From Microdochium bolleyi (Eukaryota > Ascomycota > Sordariomycetes > Xylariales > Microdochiaceae): a stretch of DNA of 64,000 bases. The translations under genes were made by a program, and so were the position numbers. The notes beneath the pieces are model-generated. The model saw only the letters and a program-made list of their open reading frames with translations. It was not told where the DNA came from and did not search any database. Location: positions 3,906,001 through 3,970,000 of the forward strand of contig KQ964246.1 in the NCBI GenBank assembly GCA_001566295.1, read 5' to 3'. Positions 53,750 through 64,000 of this stretch are shown here, one piece after another. The first letter of the stretch is position 1, and each line of letters starts with the position of its first letter.

Positions 53750-55675
53750 TCAGATCTGGACTCTGTACGAAAACTGATCCTTGATGTCAATCTTCACCCA
53801 CCAGTCCGCATCTTGCGCCTTCCAATCTTGCAGATTCTCCTCGGTAAAGTACGTCCCAGCATCTCGCTCCCGCCACAGCTTCTCTGGATACCTGCCGTAG
53901 CAGACTTGGCATCTTCCACAAGCATTGCATCCAGCCGGCTCGATGCCCCTCTCCGGATGTACTTGCAGCGCCATCACCCACGGGTGCCCTTGCCAGGGAC
54001 TAGACTTGAGATCCTGCTCCGATGCACCTCGTGGAAGCAAAGACTGCACCTCGTCTGGAACGGGCGTAGCGGTCGTGATTACATCAACACCGACCTTCTT
54101 GCCAGCAACGATGGCTTTGCGAAAGCGGAACCTGTCAGCATCTGGAACCTCGACTTCATGAAGAAAGATTGCCTTGAGCTTGAACGCGTCCCTGTCCTCC
54201 ACCATTTCGTTCTCGAAGATATGTGCAAGGGCATCGTCCAGGAGCTCCTGCAACCTGAGCTCATGGCAGAACGCCTTTGCGGGGCTCAGCCTGGTGACGT
54301 TGATGTGCCTGCTGGGACAAGCCCTCAGCCAGCTGGCAAAACGCTTTGTGAACATCGCCACCGCTCCGCCCGCTTTTTCTGCTTCGTCCACGACATATTC
54401 AATGCCGAACATGGCCAGGTCAAATGCCGAGAATGTCGACAGTTCCGGGAGATCTTCAGGATCACAGAAGTCTGATCGGTAGCCCTCAAGGTCACAGGCA
54501 TACGTAGTCAGTCCACGGAACATTTCCGCATGCGACACGAGCGGACCGTGAAGGCTCGCGATTTCGAAACTCCGAAGGTCGCATTTCTGAAAGGCCAGAG
54601 ACTTCAGGCTCTTGCACGCCTTGATGAAGCGTGTCACAGTGGGGTACATCATGGCGGAGTCGGAGAAAAATAGCTCCCTGATGTTGGACAGGCAGTCCTC
54701 GAGGATGGGATCCGTGTAGGTGATTTCCACATCATCCTCCGCACCGGGGTCTCGCTCGGCCCAGGACAGGCCTGCTGCGTATAGAGACTCCAGCTGGGGC
54801 AAAGTGAAGAACGGCACGATCGCTGTTGAGTTGAGCCAGCATGTCCCTTCGGGACCTTCTGGCGTGTTGTCCGGCAGGGCAAGAGATCGAATGCCCACGG
54901 CGAGCCGGCGGAGCGACGCGAAGCCTGGAGGCCAGACGAGCCCACCTCCAGAGCTTGCCACCGCGCGGATAGACTGTCCGATGAAGCGAAGGTCGAGCTC
55001 CTGGTACACAGGAGACGCGACAGTGTTCTCCACGACTTGCTCCTTCGGGTCTTTCAGCCGCTCGAAATAGCCGTGGTCGTCGTCTTGTGCTATCTTGACC
55101 GGTGCCCACACAATTCTGAAGTCCTCTAGACGGGGACAGACCGCGGCAACGATGCCCTTGAGAGCGATGTCGCAGCCATCTTCGATGGAAGCGCGCCACC
55201 AGTATGCCGTGGCGTGGTCGAAATGCATCTCGTCTTCCAGAATGCCCATGAACGCATCTAGCTCGTCCTGCGTGAAGTAACCAGGACCATAGGGACGCGG
55301 CGAGGCAAGTTCATCTCGACCTTGGCACTCAGGACTAGCGGTGTCACTCCCTTCTGGGAGGACGAGGTCATGCGCCTTTTCCCAGTCGTCCCAGCTTCTC
55401 CGCGCACCCCAGATTTCGAGGGAACGGACATGCCACAGGGCAGTCCTGTTCAGTCTTCCCTCAGCCAGCAAATGTGGCAGCGAGGATGGCGAGATGTCGG
55501 ATAGCGCGTGGAAGCGCCGGTGGCATCTGGCGTGATAGCCGAGCGAGTTGGAGAGCATGTTGCGCATGTGCTTGCTGGCGAGGGCCAGGCTGAGGTGGGT
55601 CTCGGGGTCTGTGAACCCGAGAAGCCGTGACACCAGCTCGGGCGGCAGCGTCGTGAGAGATGCGGTGGCGGCCAT
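53750..55675 (-). CDS. F-box protein
   Basis: A single-exon gene of 641 residues. An F-box lies at the very N-terminus (SLTTLPPELVSRLLGFTDPE then LALASKHMRNML), so the protein should join an SCF ubiquitin ligase through Skp1. The rest is a long substrate-side region with leucine-rich-repeat-like phrases (CLSNIRELFFSD, KSLKSLAFQKCDLRSFEI). A Cys-containing tail (AGCNACGRCQVCYGRYPEK) ends in WWVKIDIKDQFSYRVQI. The tail cysteines CxxCxxCxxC could bind zinc. The start at 55675 puts the F-box at residues ~6-45; an in-frame earlier codon at 55840 would add 55 residues with no character. The target is unknown. Confidence 0.82.
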   Translation of the reverse strand: MAATASLTTLPPELVSRLLGFTDPETHLSLALASKHMRNMLSNSLGYHARCHRRFHALSDISPSSLPHLLAEGRLNRTALWHVRSLEIWGARRSWDDWEKAHDLVLPEGSDTASPECQGRDELASPRPYGPGYFTQDELDAFMGILEDEMHFDHATAYWWRASIEDGCDIALKGIVAAVCPRLEDFRIVWAPVKIAQDDDHGYFERLKDPKEQVVENTVASPVYQELDLRFIGQSIRAVASSGGGLVWPPGFASLRRLAVGIRSLALPDNTPEGPEGTCWLNSTAIVPFFTLPQLESLYAAGLSWAERDPGAEDDVEITYTDPILEDCLSNIRELFFSDSAMMYPTVTRFIKACKSLKSLAFQKCDLRSFEIASLHGPLVSHAEMFRGLTTYACDLEGYRSDFCDPEDLPELSTFSAFDLAMFGIEYVVDEAEKAGGAVAMFTKRFASWLRACPSRHINVTRLSPAKAFCHELRLQELLDDALAHIFENEMVEDRDAFKLKAIFLHEVEVPDADRFRFRKAIVAGKKVGVDVITTATPVPDEVQSLLPRGASEQDLKSSPWQGHPWVMALQVHPERGIEPAGCNACGRCQVCYGRYPEKLWRERDAGTYFTEENLQDWKAQDADWWVKIDIKDQFSYRVQI

Positions 55676-56004
55676 GATGGTTTCGTGCTGTCGTGGGCTG
55701 TGAAGAAGTTGGTTGGCAGTCTCAGGGACATGCCCGGGGCCACATTTGTACTGATGCAGATCACAGCACGGCGGATTCGCTGCCTGGCCAGTTTGAATGC
55801 CCCTGGATGGCCCCCAAAGTGCACATTTGAGCGTACCCATGCATTCACGCCATGAAGGTATTGCTTATGATTCTCCATTATATAATACAATACGTGACCG
55901 ACATCTCGAGTTGCAGCCTGGATCTTCAACACAACACTGATTCTCGTTATCCATTTCCCCGGCGCTCAGGGCAGTGGTCTCGCATACTTGCAGAAACTTT
56001 CTGT
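55676..56004. promoter_or_regulatory. Promoter region of F-box gene
   Basis: 329 bp between two minus-strand genes. It holds an A/T-rich segment near 55875-55895 (tatataatac). No gene is present. Confidence 0.4.
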
Positions 56005-57851
56005 TCACACCATCCTTGACGGAGTGTCCAACATCTTCCGTATGCATGCTGGAATACTGCTGTCGGTTTCGTCACTCTCGCTGTCCACGCTGTCAATAGT
56101 ACCGCTTGGATTGAAGCTCAGATCCGGAGTGGACTTTGCCTTGCCTTTCCGCCTGGACCCGCTTGGACTGATTCCCCCCTCGTGGGTAGGCTTGTCGACG
56201 TCTGGAGCCCCGCGCGGCGTGGTCAGGGTGAGCCGCCGACTGGCGCCAGGGCCTTCGTCGTCGGAGATCGCAAAGGGGCCATACGTCTTCACAGCAACGG
56301 CTGCCGCTCTTTTGGGTCGCCGGCGGGCAACGTCTTCGCTTGGGGACGTGGGAGAATGAGACTCGGATTTGGCCGCACCACTCGGATCGTCGTTGGCGAC
56401 GTCGGGTGCCGCCGTGTCGGAATCTTTCTCCACCCTCGGCGGCGATGGTGAGGACTGAAGAGCTCCGGAACGCTCATCGGATTCTGAGTCCTTCGCGGCC
56501 CCACCGAATGTGCGCCTCAGAAGCGAGGGAGCATTCACGTGCGTGGCTTTGCTGCTCCGAGTCTCGCCGAGTGCCAGGCATGGGCTCCTGTTGGCAGGAT
56601 CCCCAAGGTTGCAAGCCTCTGTCGCGTCGATCACTATGGTGTTTGTCAGCATCATGGTCATATCCTTGGCTTCAGTCATGTCGTTGGCTTCAGTATAGCG
56701 AAGAATCTCTTACCTCGTGCGGCATACTTCCTGTAGATTTCTTCAAGGTCCTTAAGTCCATGGCCAGGACCTCTGAAATGGTCACGTGCCCTGTTACACT
56801 CGCGTGGGTTGGCAGTGAAGTACACAGCAGTCTTGCTAAGGTCGTCTCTCGTATCATTCCCGGTGGTATTTGTGGTGATTGTGCTTACGACAGCCTTCTT
56901 GCATGCCGTCAGATTGCACCGAAGCACGTACAGGCCTCTGCGGCCTTTGAACTGATGCACACATTCGTCCTTGTGCACTTCTGCCATTGCGATGGACTTC
57001 TTTGTCGGCTGTGCCAACCATTAGTTACTTGGTTAAGCAAGAAAAGACAAGAGCCTAGTGCCTACGATGAATGACTTCGGAACCGTCATAGGGGATCCGG
57101 TTTCAAGCCCAGCTGGCGCTTTGCTTTTCTTTGCTGAAGAAGGCCTGCTAGAGGAAAAGAAGTCCTTCATAGCTTTAGCGGGGCGCTTCGTGCCGGTCGA
57201 CGGTCCCGGTGGCGTTGCGGTGCCACTACGATACACACCTGAGGCTGGTGCTTCTCCCATAGCCGGAGGTGGGAACTTTGGCTTCGGCTTACTCACACTA
57301 GGAGTGGGAGCTGTCGTTGTGTTCTGCTTGCCAGCTTCCACAGCGTCGTCTACAGGAGGAGCGTCTGTCTGTCTCAGGCCGGGGCTAGGCATCGGGGATC
57401 TGTAGGCTGGTGACTGCGTAACGAACAATGACTCCTCTTTACCCTCTTTTGTGCTTCCAGTTGTGGCAATTTCAGGCTGCTTGCCTTTGATCGCATCGCC
57501 GCCGCTGCTCTCTGCAGCATGCTCCTCGCCAAACGATGTCGGCCAGAAGCTCATCTGTTGTGTGGCAGCGCTTAGCATCTCCTCGACCTTTCCGTAGAGA
57601 TGAAGCGACAAAATTTCCCTGCAGTCTTTGCGACCTCTGTCGTACTGCTCCAGTTGCCGGCTTATGTACAGCGTGGGATTCGGATCGTTCTTTGGTAGAC
57701 CGCGAAGCGCATCGTCGTGTTGCTGCTTCAGAGGGAACAGGTGCTCCCTGACGAGCAAGAGGCTCAGCTGCTCCAGCAGCTGGAGAGCCGCCGGGCTGAA
57801 GAACTCAGCCCCATGGCTCCCGCTTTGCTTGGAGTCTTGCGCTGCGCCCAT
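56005..57851 (-). CDS. Unrecognised nuclear-type protein, 569 residues
   Basis: Exons 57851-57066, 57008-56714 and 56633-56005, with phases 0 and 1 joining cleanly. I do not recognise a family. The N-terminal ~130 residues look helical and folded (FFSPAALQLLEQLSLLL, YISRQLEQYDRGRKDC). A low-complexity Pro/Ser/Lys linker follows. The middle exon holds a compact block with four cysteines (DECVHQFKGRRGLYVLRC, NLTACKKAV, NPRECNRARDHF) that could be a small zinc-binding or DNA/RNA-binding fold. The C-terminus is Ser/Asp-rich with basic motifs (RRRPKRAAAV, GSRRKGKAKS) resembling nuclear localisation signals. The start at 57851 was chosen because a CAACGACAACAAAAACAAAA leader precedes it; ATG 57977 is a longer alternative. 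Confidence 0.65.
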
Positions 57852-58831
57852 GTTTTGTTTTTGTTGTCGTTGGAGGATGCCCGTGTGACCCGCGTCAAGG
57901 ACGCAAAAGTCGTGGTAGGCCACAGCATATAGATAACGTCCAGAGAACACGCGGGGCTGGGGGGGTCTTTGTGACATGCAAGCCTCCACCAGCTGAAATG
58001 CAAGGCAGACTTGTCAGGCGCAATGTTGGTTGAGGGGAAACCCCTGCATGGGTCTCAGGGCGTTCTCAATGACCCTCGTTGTCTGGCTTGGCTGCATAAT
58101 CTGGCGAACTGCCGCGTGGCCAAGGCCAATAAGGAGCACTCGTTGCACCAACAGTCCACTTGCGCGACGGGCGTTGCCGCCCAGCACCGGCCGCATTTAG
58201 GCGCACAGAAAGCGGTCAACAGGAGTCCATGCCGAATGTTCTATTTTGGCAATGTAGAACGGCGGTTCTCGTTACCAGATCACGGCGGCACGGGCCTTTG
58301 TTCGTAAACCTTGACTTCCCACTGTTGGTCCTCTTCGCAGAGGACTCCTGTTTCAGGCGCATGAGAGGGTTTCTTTGGTCCAACAACATGGCCGGAGACA
58401 CGTGTGCAGAGTAGCCCGAACTGCCACCTGTGTCCGGACGCATCACAAGGTGCGTACACGCTGCCTTGACCTAACTATCTGCTCTCTTGCTATGTTCAGC
58501 CCAGAGGTCTTGACTCTGATGACTCTGAAAGGTTCGCAGAGCGATGGACAAGTAGCATTCGAGGTTGCCATCATAGACCATATCGAGGGTTGGGCGAGAA
58601 AAAGGTGCAGCGCCTGCTGTTAAGTCTGAACAGTTCACGGAATACAGCGCGATTAGTATATGTTAGGTGAATACGCGTAGGTACCTGCACGCTCGCGGAT
58701 GGCAAGACCATCTCCGGACATCTTCCAGACCACCAAGTGACCTGACTCCTTTCTCAATCTCTATGACCACTGCACCACGGCCTCGCACACCCACAAGCCC
58801 ATTCCACGCCGTGCAGCACGATCCGACCACA
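57852..58831. promoter_or_regulatory. Divergent gap
   Basis: 980 bp between the unrecognised protein and the small two-exon gene. Open frames here are short and overlap. No regulatory element was identified. Confidence 0.35.
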
Positions 58832-59311
58832 ATGGCTGCACCGCAGAGTCCAGACCAGCCCGACCATAGCTACGAGACGTTCAGGGACAGCATGGCCCTG
58901 CTCCGGGCGAAGATTATTGAGCACGAGGATGGCACCGGCGAGGTACGTGACTTGGCCCCCGGCAGTTGCATCAAGCAAAAGTCATGGCTCATGCCTGTGT
59001 AACAGTTCAAATGAGACCTATGCCACTGGTTGTTGCACTCGCCGAGCAGAGGAAGCGCCAAACTCATGTCACAGCTGCTGTTCGGGCGCGACAAAGCCAT
59101 CCCCGCCGGCCAGAGGCTGGGCTGCTGCGAACAGGCCCTCCTTGCCTTCGACGCGATGCAGCGTCGCGAGGCTGCCGAGGCCGCTGCCCAGGGAGTCCCT
59201 TACCACGAGAGTTGGGCAGTCAACCAGATGATCCAAGACGCCACAAGGGACATGGAGAATGCACTGGCCGAGATTCTCGATGCGGAGCCCCAGGCCACAG
59301 CGCCCCAGTGA
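58832..59311 (+). CDS. Small two-exon protein of unknown function
   Basis: Exons 58832-58942 and 59075-59311 (GTACGT donor, CACAG acceptor, phase 0) give 115 residues. The first exon is acidic and helical (YETFRDSMALLRAKIIEHED). The second continues as helices (CCEQALLAFDAMQRREAAEA, MIQDATRDMENALAEILDAE). It is probably an all-helical small protein. An in-frame ATG at 58763 would add 23 basic/Pro-rich residues (MTTAPRPRTPTSPF), which could be a targeting or disordered extension; ATG 58832 has the better ACAATGGC context. No family is recognised. It is convergent with the P450 gene. Confidence 0.5.
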
Positions 59312-59686
59312 TGGTCGATCCAGGGTGAACCAGAAGTGAGAACATGATGAGAAGATCACAGGATCAATATCACCCCAAGATATAATCCTGTATTGCACAT
59401 GCATTAGCTGATGGCAGGAGTCATTCCGGTATGTCGAGCGCATTATCGCACTGCTCCTGCCCTCAGCACCCAGTTTACGTCAGTGTGAATAGACGAAGAA
59501 TAGTTCACCTTGGAACGTGGAATGTATGATACAGTACGTGAATGCTCTTGTGCCCATGAAAGTGAACGCTATTTCCAGCTTATTACCCCTGCTGTCTCCT
59601 GATCGACTTCAGCTGCAATAGGCAAAACCGCATGTCCACCTAGCTTCTCATAGTCCCAGCGTCCCTCAGCCTTGGCTTTGACTGGA
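59312..59686. other. Convergent 3' gap
   Basis: 375 bp between the small gene and the P450 gene. If the shifted P450 frame is real coding history, its old stop codon lies at 59640 inside this gap. Confidence 0.4.
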
Positions 59687-61463
59687 TCATATTCTCATCC
59701 GAATCATGTAGCGGCCCGAACATTGCGGCAAACTCCAGATCAGGTATGCCAAAGGCGTCGGGTCGCGATCCGGCACCTTGAAGGAGGCGCCGTCCGGAGC
59801 CTCTATGTCAACGTGGACAATCAGGAGGAGGATTACCCATAGCAAGACGTTTGTCGCCAGATATTGACCCTGTCAACGTGAACTTGGTAAGCGCTACTGC
59901 CTGGTACAGGCAGGGGAAAAGGGACCTACGGGACACTCGTCGCGACCGTGGCCGAACGGGAAAAATGAGTTGGTGGGTACCTCGAATGCACGATCGCCAA
60001 CGAACCGACCTGGGTCGAAGTCTTGGGCGGCCGGACCCCAGCGGTCTTCGCTCACATGCAGTAGGGTCGTCGGCAAAACCGCAATTGACCCCTTCCTGAG
60101 CAGATATTCGCGCTCTCCATCGTGCAGTGTGGTGTCTCTGAGCACTGTACGCACCAGAGGCCCGACCGTGGTCAGTCTCTGATTCTCTTTACAGCAGGCT
60201 ACCAGCAAGGGACAAGCAGCTTCGATCGTCTTGAGAGACATGTCCAGCGGCAGCCCATCATCCCTTGCGCCCCGATCGCTCTGCAAGAACGCGTCGCCTT
60301 CTACTCTGAGCCGTGCAAGCATCTGTGAATCAGCAAAAATATGCCCGACCAGCCAGAACAAGATCGGACCCTCGTTGGACAGGCTCGCGCGAATCATGAT
60401 GAGTGTCATCGCGGCTTTGTCATGTGTCGACCAGCCGTTTGACTCGGGAAGTTCAAAGATGGTCTTTGCCAGCGAGCAGAGTCTGCTGGAACTCTTCGGG
60501 TTTCTTTCCAGCTCCAAGACCCAGTCGTGAAGCACCGATATCAGATACTCCCGTGCTCTACATCCTGATGGTGCGGTGAAGGACGGGGCTGGACTGACGG
60601 CGTAGTGGATCATGTACTTCTCGTACTCCTTGGATCCAAGTGTCAGTTGGGGTTCATCGTATCCCTGCCGTTCACGATGAATATACCCAAAAACGACTTA
60701 CCAGAAAGCCTCCATAAACTTTGGGTCGCGCGCCCAGCCGCAATCTGGCCCGGCAAACCCAACCAGAAGAGCACGAGCGGTCAGATCACCCACCCACTGC
60801 GCCAGATCGCCCACGGCAAACACACCTTCTGCCTCGCAGGCATGACGAACATCGTCCAGGTGTCCCAGGACTTCCCGCATGGCGAGCCGGTGGAAGGTCT
60901 CCGCCGCTTCACCAGTCATGGTCTCGGGCACGACCCGGAGCCACCTCTTGAAGAAGACCGGGTAGTCCCTCTGCGCGGCGGGGGTGAGCGGCGCCCAGGT
61001 TTTCATGAAGCCCGGCAGCTTCGGCGCGAGGCGCAGCGTCCTGGCCGCGAGGAAGGCGTCAACGAGGCGCGGTGTCGTCTGGGTGATGACGTACATGCGC
61101 TCGCCGAAGCCGAGGTGCAGAGTGACCATAGGCGCGCTGGGTTGCGCTCTGCGCCTGTCGGGTGGGAAGTTAGTCTGGCATTGGAAGGTTTTGATGGCTA
61201 CTTCCACGGTCACGATAGTCCTCAGCCGGGCCTGTCGGTGCTTACCTGACATGTGCCCAGAACTCCGAGCCGTGACGCGCCATGGAAAGAAGGTTTCCCA
61301 GGTAGGGTACTTGGGAAGATAACAGAGGCGCTTCCCTTGAGTCCAATTGCCACGCGAATGTGATGTCCAGTGCAAGAAGGACTACAGTCGTGATCAGTAA
61401 GAAAACAACGAACACCACACAAGCGGCTGATAGTCCCATGCTAAGGCTTCGAGACTCCATCAT
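59687..61463 (-). pseudogene. Cytochrome P450 gene with two apparent frameshifts
   Basis: A microsomal P450 monooxygenase. Exon 1 (61463-61246) has a membrane anchor (CVVFVVFLLITTVVLLAL). Exon 2 (61154-60702) ends FMEAFW. Exon 3 (60628-59930) carries the I-helix NEGPILFWLVGHIFAD (of the Asn-Pro-Phe-Trp CYP7/CYP8-like kind, without the usual Thr), ExxR as KENQRL, and FDPGRF. Across the last intron (59929-59870) the heme loop reads FFPFGHGRDECPGQYLA with the Cys intact. Two faults are visible. The exon 2 donor is phase 2, but the only good exon 3 acceptor restores the EYEKYM frame only in phase 0. After PDRDP near 59765, family-like sequence (DAFGIPDLEFAAMFGP) continues in another frame to a stop at 59640. 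Each fault is one base at a short C or G run, so decay, assembly error or unusual splicing are all possible. Confidence 0.7.
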
Positions 61464-62395
61464 GGCTGAGCCTTATAAAGCAAGATCCTTTCGGATGAAA
61501 GACGTTGGCATAAGGACAATTCAGAGTGTTCGGTGTGACCCGCCACTTCAGGGCGGATCGCAGATATGTATTGCACAGCCATGCGGTCACGTGGAAGAGT
61601 CTCCTTGCCGTAAAATCCGACGAAAGATATCTGTCGAGGTCCGAACATTTCTAATTCCCGCGGCCCTGAAGCATCACCGAAGCAAACCTACCAGGGATAG
61701 CCCTTGAAAGGTTGTTCAGCTTTTACGTCGATGAGGCCGGGGGAGGTATGGTGGTGGGGATATTGTAAGCAAACAGTTCAAGCGTACCTTCCCCTTGCAT
61801 CCGATCGCGCTCAAACGGGCTCACAAGCAATCGGCCCATCCCTGTAGTCCTGTGTGGCGAGCCTTTTTTAGACTGTTGACGGGATAGACTTCACATCTGA
61901 AGCTGAGGCTGGTAGTGCATAGGAGGTATCATGGTCATCTCCGATCGTGTGCTGCAGCGCTTGCCATATCAGTGGCCCGACAGCGGTCAGACTTTGACCA
62001 TCCTTCTAGTAGGCAAGCAATAAGGAACAGTAGTTCCAGGATTGATCTCTAGGCTACGGGCGCTGTTTGTTGGTGCTAAAGCTGCCCTTGGTAGCATCCA
62101 GTAATGATGTAGGGCAAAAGCTGCCACCTTCTTCACACAGGGGAGCCGAAGCTAGAGTTGTTCTTAGCAGGGCGTGGATGGCATGACCGCTTGGTGCGTT
62201 GAGTCTCTAGGGTAGATAAATGCAAGCTTAGTCCGTGTTCCAGTTGCTGCTCTGGTAAATCTTGAACATCAGTCGCAGCATCATGTACTTGACGGAGTGT
62301 GTCGTAAAGTTAGAGTAAGACGACCTTATCGCTAATTAATGTTGGTTTTAATGGAGACCTTTCTTTCTCACTCCGAGTACAATTCCTCGTCATGT
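61464..62395. promoter_or_regulatory. Upstream region of P450 gene
   Basis: 932 bp between the P450 start and the stop of the next minus-strand gene. No supported coding frame or repeat was seen. Confidence 0.4.
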
Positions 62396-64000
62396 TCATG
62401 GCAAAAGCTTTGTCAGGGACTCGTGCTTGCTGCGCGCCTCAGCCAGCGGGACGGGCAGATCAAACGAGTACCCGAGCTCTCCCTGCGCGCTTTCCAGATT
62501 CTTGGTCACCTTGCCGACCAGCGCAGCTATCCAGCGATCATTGGCCATGGCGGACAGTGTGCTGAGGCCTGCCTTGCGCATTCCCTCTACAGTCTTGACT
62601 GAGGTTGTCTTGAAGCCCGTATCAACCTTTTTCATAAACTCCCTGAAGTTGGACTGGGTCGATTTCGTGGTCATAGTAGAATCTGCTGTATCTCCGCTTC
62701 CAGCCGTGCCGATTGAGGACACACTCTCTACCTCGTGACTGTCGCTGTCGGCACCACCGCCGCTAGTGGGAGACTGCAGAGAGCTGTTCTTGGCCTCTTC
62801 GAAGGCGTTGTCCCTCTCAATCAGCTTGGTCGCTTTGACAATTGCTGCGACGAAATTCAGCAGGTGCTGATGGAACCGCGCTGGGAGGTGGGCGTGCGCG
62901 CTGATACGGACATTCCCTTCGTCTTTCCTGCGCTGCTTCAGTTCCTTGCGGGCTTTCACCGCGTTAGGCGTGCCCTCTTGTTCCATCTGCTTGATGCGCT
63001 CTTCCATCTCCAGCAGCTCGTACTCTGTGGCCTTGGCCGGGAATATGTGCTCGTGATGTGGGAACAACCATATCGGGATGGTGAGCACGGCGTCTCCACC
63101 GCCCAGCCGGACAACTTGCTCCATCTCGGTGGTCGCAGGGAGCACCCGGTACGCCATGACGTCCCGGATCTTCAGGTGGCACTGGATGTCGTAGTTTGTG
63201 CTGACGGGGAATGAGGCCTGACCGGACATGGGCCCCAGTTCAATGGCGAAACTGGCATCCTCGTACCACGCGGCTATGCGCTCCTCGAGCCGCCGAATCT
63301 CCGAGTCTTTGGTGCCGTAGTGCTTGAACAGATATTTGCGCATTAGGACGACGAACCATTTACCCGACCCCGCCACAGTCACAGACTTGAACTCGGTCGG
63401 GTGCAGGTAGCACAGCGGACTGAGCATCAAGCGGTAGAGTAGTGGCAGGCGATGGAGGAACTGCTTCACGCGGGGGTAGTTGGTTTTGCTGAGGGTCGAC
63501 ACCCGAATTGACGTGGTTGGCGGGTGTGGTATCGACGGGCTGTTGTGTATGTGCGCGCACACAGCGGCGCGCATGTCGTCCATGTTGTCCAGATCGAGCT
63601 TGCTTGGTGTCTCGTTATCTGACTGTGTAGCATTGCGCAGTGCCCGCTTTGCCTCGGTGATGAGGCTCGTGTCCTGGATCATCTCAACCATCTCCTCGTA
63701 ATCCTTGTTCGCGAGCGTCTCGACTGACGGCACAGTCTTCATATCTGAAAGGGCAGAACCGCTGTCCTCGGCGTCCACTGGGAGCCTGTCAGCGGTCATG
63801 GAGCGGACCATGGTGGATGCGCGCTTGGAGCGGGAGAAGGTACCGTCGAGGGCAGTGGTTGCTGCTCTCAGTATGGCGGTATCTCTGCTGATGAAGTTGT
63901 CTTGGCTGTCGGACGGGTCTGGCTTGCCGACCGCGACGTCTCCAAAGGTGACCTCCCAGTCCCCGCCCTTGATGTTGGCGTACACATCGTCGACATGGAT
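62396..64000 (-). CDS. Conserved-looking protein of unknown function (N-terminus beyond window)
   Basis: A continuous minus-strand frame of about 534 codons enters from the right edge (IHVDDVYANIKGGDWEVTFG at the edge) and stops at 62396. I cannot name the family with confidence. The visible part alternates beta-rich phrases (SVTVAGSGKWFVVLMRKYLF, AVLTIPIWLFPHHEHIFPAK) with charged helices (YELLEMEERIKQMEQEG, NAVKARKELKQRRKDEG). It ends in a Ser-rich segment and a last helix (SMANDRWIAALVGKVTKNL). The long beta content near the edge would be compatible with an AsmA/chorein-like groove protein of organelle membranes, but this is a weak guess. No intron is apparent in the visible part. Confidence 0.7.
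   Translation of the reverse strand: MHVDDVYANIKGGDWEVTFGDVAVGKPDPSDSQDNFISRDTAILRAATTALDGTFSRSKRASTMVRSMTADRLPVDAEDSGSALSDMKTVPSVETLANKDYEEMVEMIQDTSLITEAKRALRNATQSDNETPSKLDLDNMDDMRAAVCAHIHNSPSIPHPPTTSIRVSTLSKTNYPRVKQFLHRLPLLYRLMLSPLCYLHPTEFKSVTVAGSGKWFVVLMRKYLFKHYGTKDSEIRRLEERIAAWYEDASFAIELGPMSGQASFPVSTNYDIQCHLKIRDVMAYRVLPATTEMEQVVRLGGGDAVLTIPIWLFPHHEHIFPAKATEYELLEMEERIKQMEQEGTPNAVKARKELKQRRKDEGNVRISAHAHLPARFHQHLLNFVAAIVKATKLIERDNAFEEAKNSSLQSPTSGGGADSDSHEVESVSSIGTAGSGDTADSTMTTKSTQSNFREFMKKVDTGFKTTSVKTVEGMRKAGLSTLSAMANDRWIAALVGKVTKNLESAQGELGYSFDLPVPLAEARSKHESLTKLLP

Noticed and set aside
57852..57977. N-terminal extension of the unrecognised 569-residue protein from ATG 57977
   Set aside because: The stretch looks like a promoter/5' leader (TATA-like sequence and CAA/CAAAA run directly before 57851); it is kept only as an alternative.

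Overview
The window is nuclear DNA of a filamentous ascomycete, most likely a Sordariomycete-type mould. Genes are GC-rich and densely packed on both strands. They are split by short introns (about 50-180 nt) with GTRNGT donors and CTAAC-like branch sites. Several families seen are typical of moulds: Zn2Cys6 and Fungal_trans_2 regulators, Vps3844, DUF3292, a TNT-type NADase and secreted GH3 and esterase enzymes. I see no rRNA, tRNA, CRISPR or intact transposon. All exon borders were read by eye from splice consensus and reading frame.

Layout. 1-6.8 kb: a sugar/polyol group. A dihydroxyacetone-synthase-like transketolase (cut by the window start) diverges from a polyol dehydrogenase across a promoter with clustered CreA-type motifs, and a sugar transporter follows. 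7.4-9.7 kb: a gene graveyard, where the 5' part of a Zn2Cys6 regulator gene is joined to the 3' half of a dead ABC transporter gene. 10.5-12.2 kb: a secreted type-B carboxylesterase. 13.7-18.1 kb: two related Fungal_trans_2 regulators placed tail to tail, only one of which has a DNA-binding zinc cluster. 18.9-24.6 kb: a zinc-free MDR oxidoreductase and HMG-CoA reductase, followed by about 3 kb without a gene.

27.5-37.5 kb: nicotinamidase, an HSL-type esterase, an unnamed membrane protein, a Vps3844-type ER membrane protein, and two splicing genes (Ntr2 and SmG) that share one promoter region. 38.2-47.6 kb: a second MFS transporter, a small TNT-domain protein, a second MDR oxidoreductase and a DUF3292 membrane protein. 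48.9-52.6 kb: secreted L-asparaginase and secreted GH3 beta-glucosidase, convergent. 53.7-64 kb: an F-box protein, an unrecognised 569-residue protein, a small unrecognised protein, a cytochrome P450 with two apparent frameshifts, and a conserved unnamed protein that runs off the window end.

Most of the window is ordinary housekeeping and nutrient-acquisition gene content. The points most worth following are the convergent regulator pair with loss of one zinc cluster, the regulator/ABC relic, the TNT-domain gene, the palindrome cluster ahead of the zinc-less regulator and the broken P450. I found no convincing new multi-gene system.
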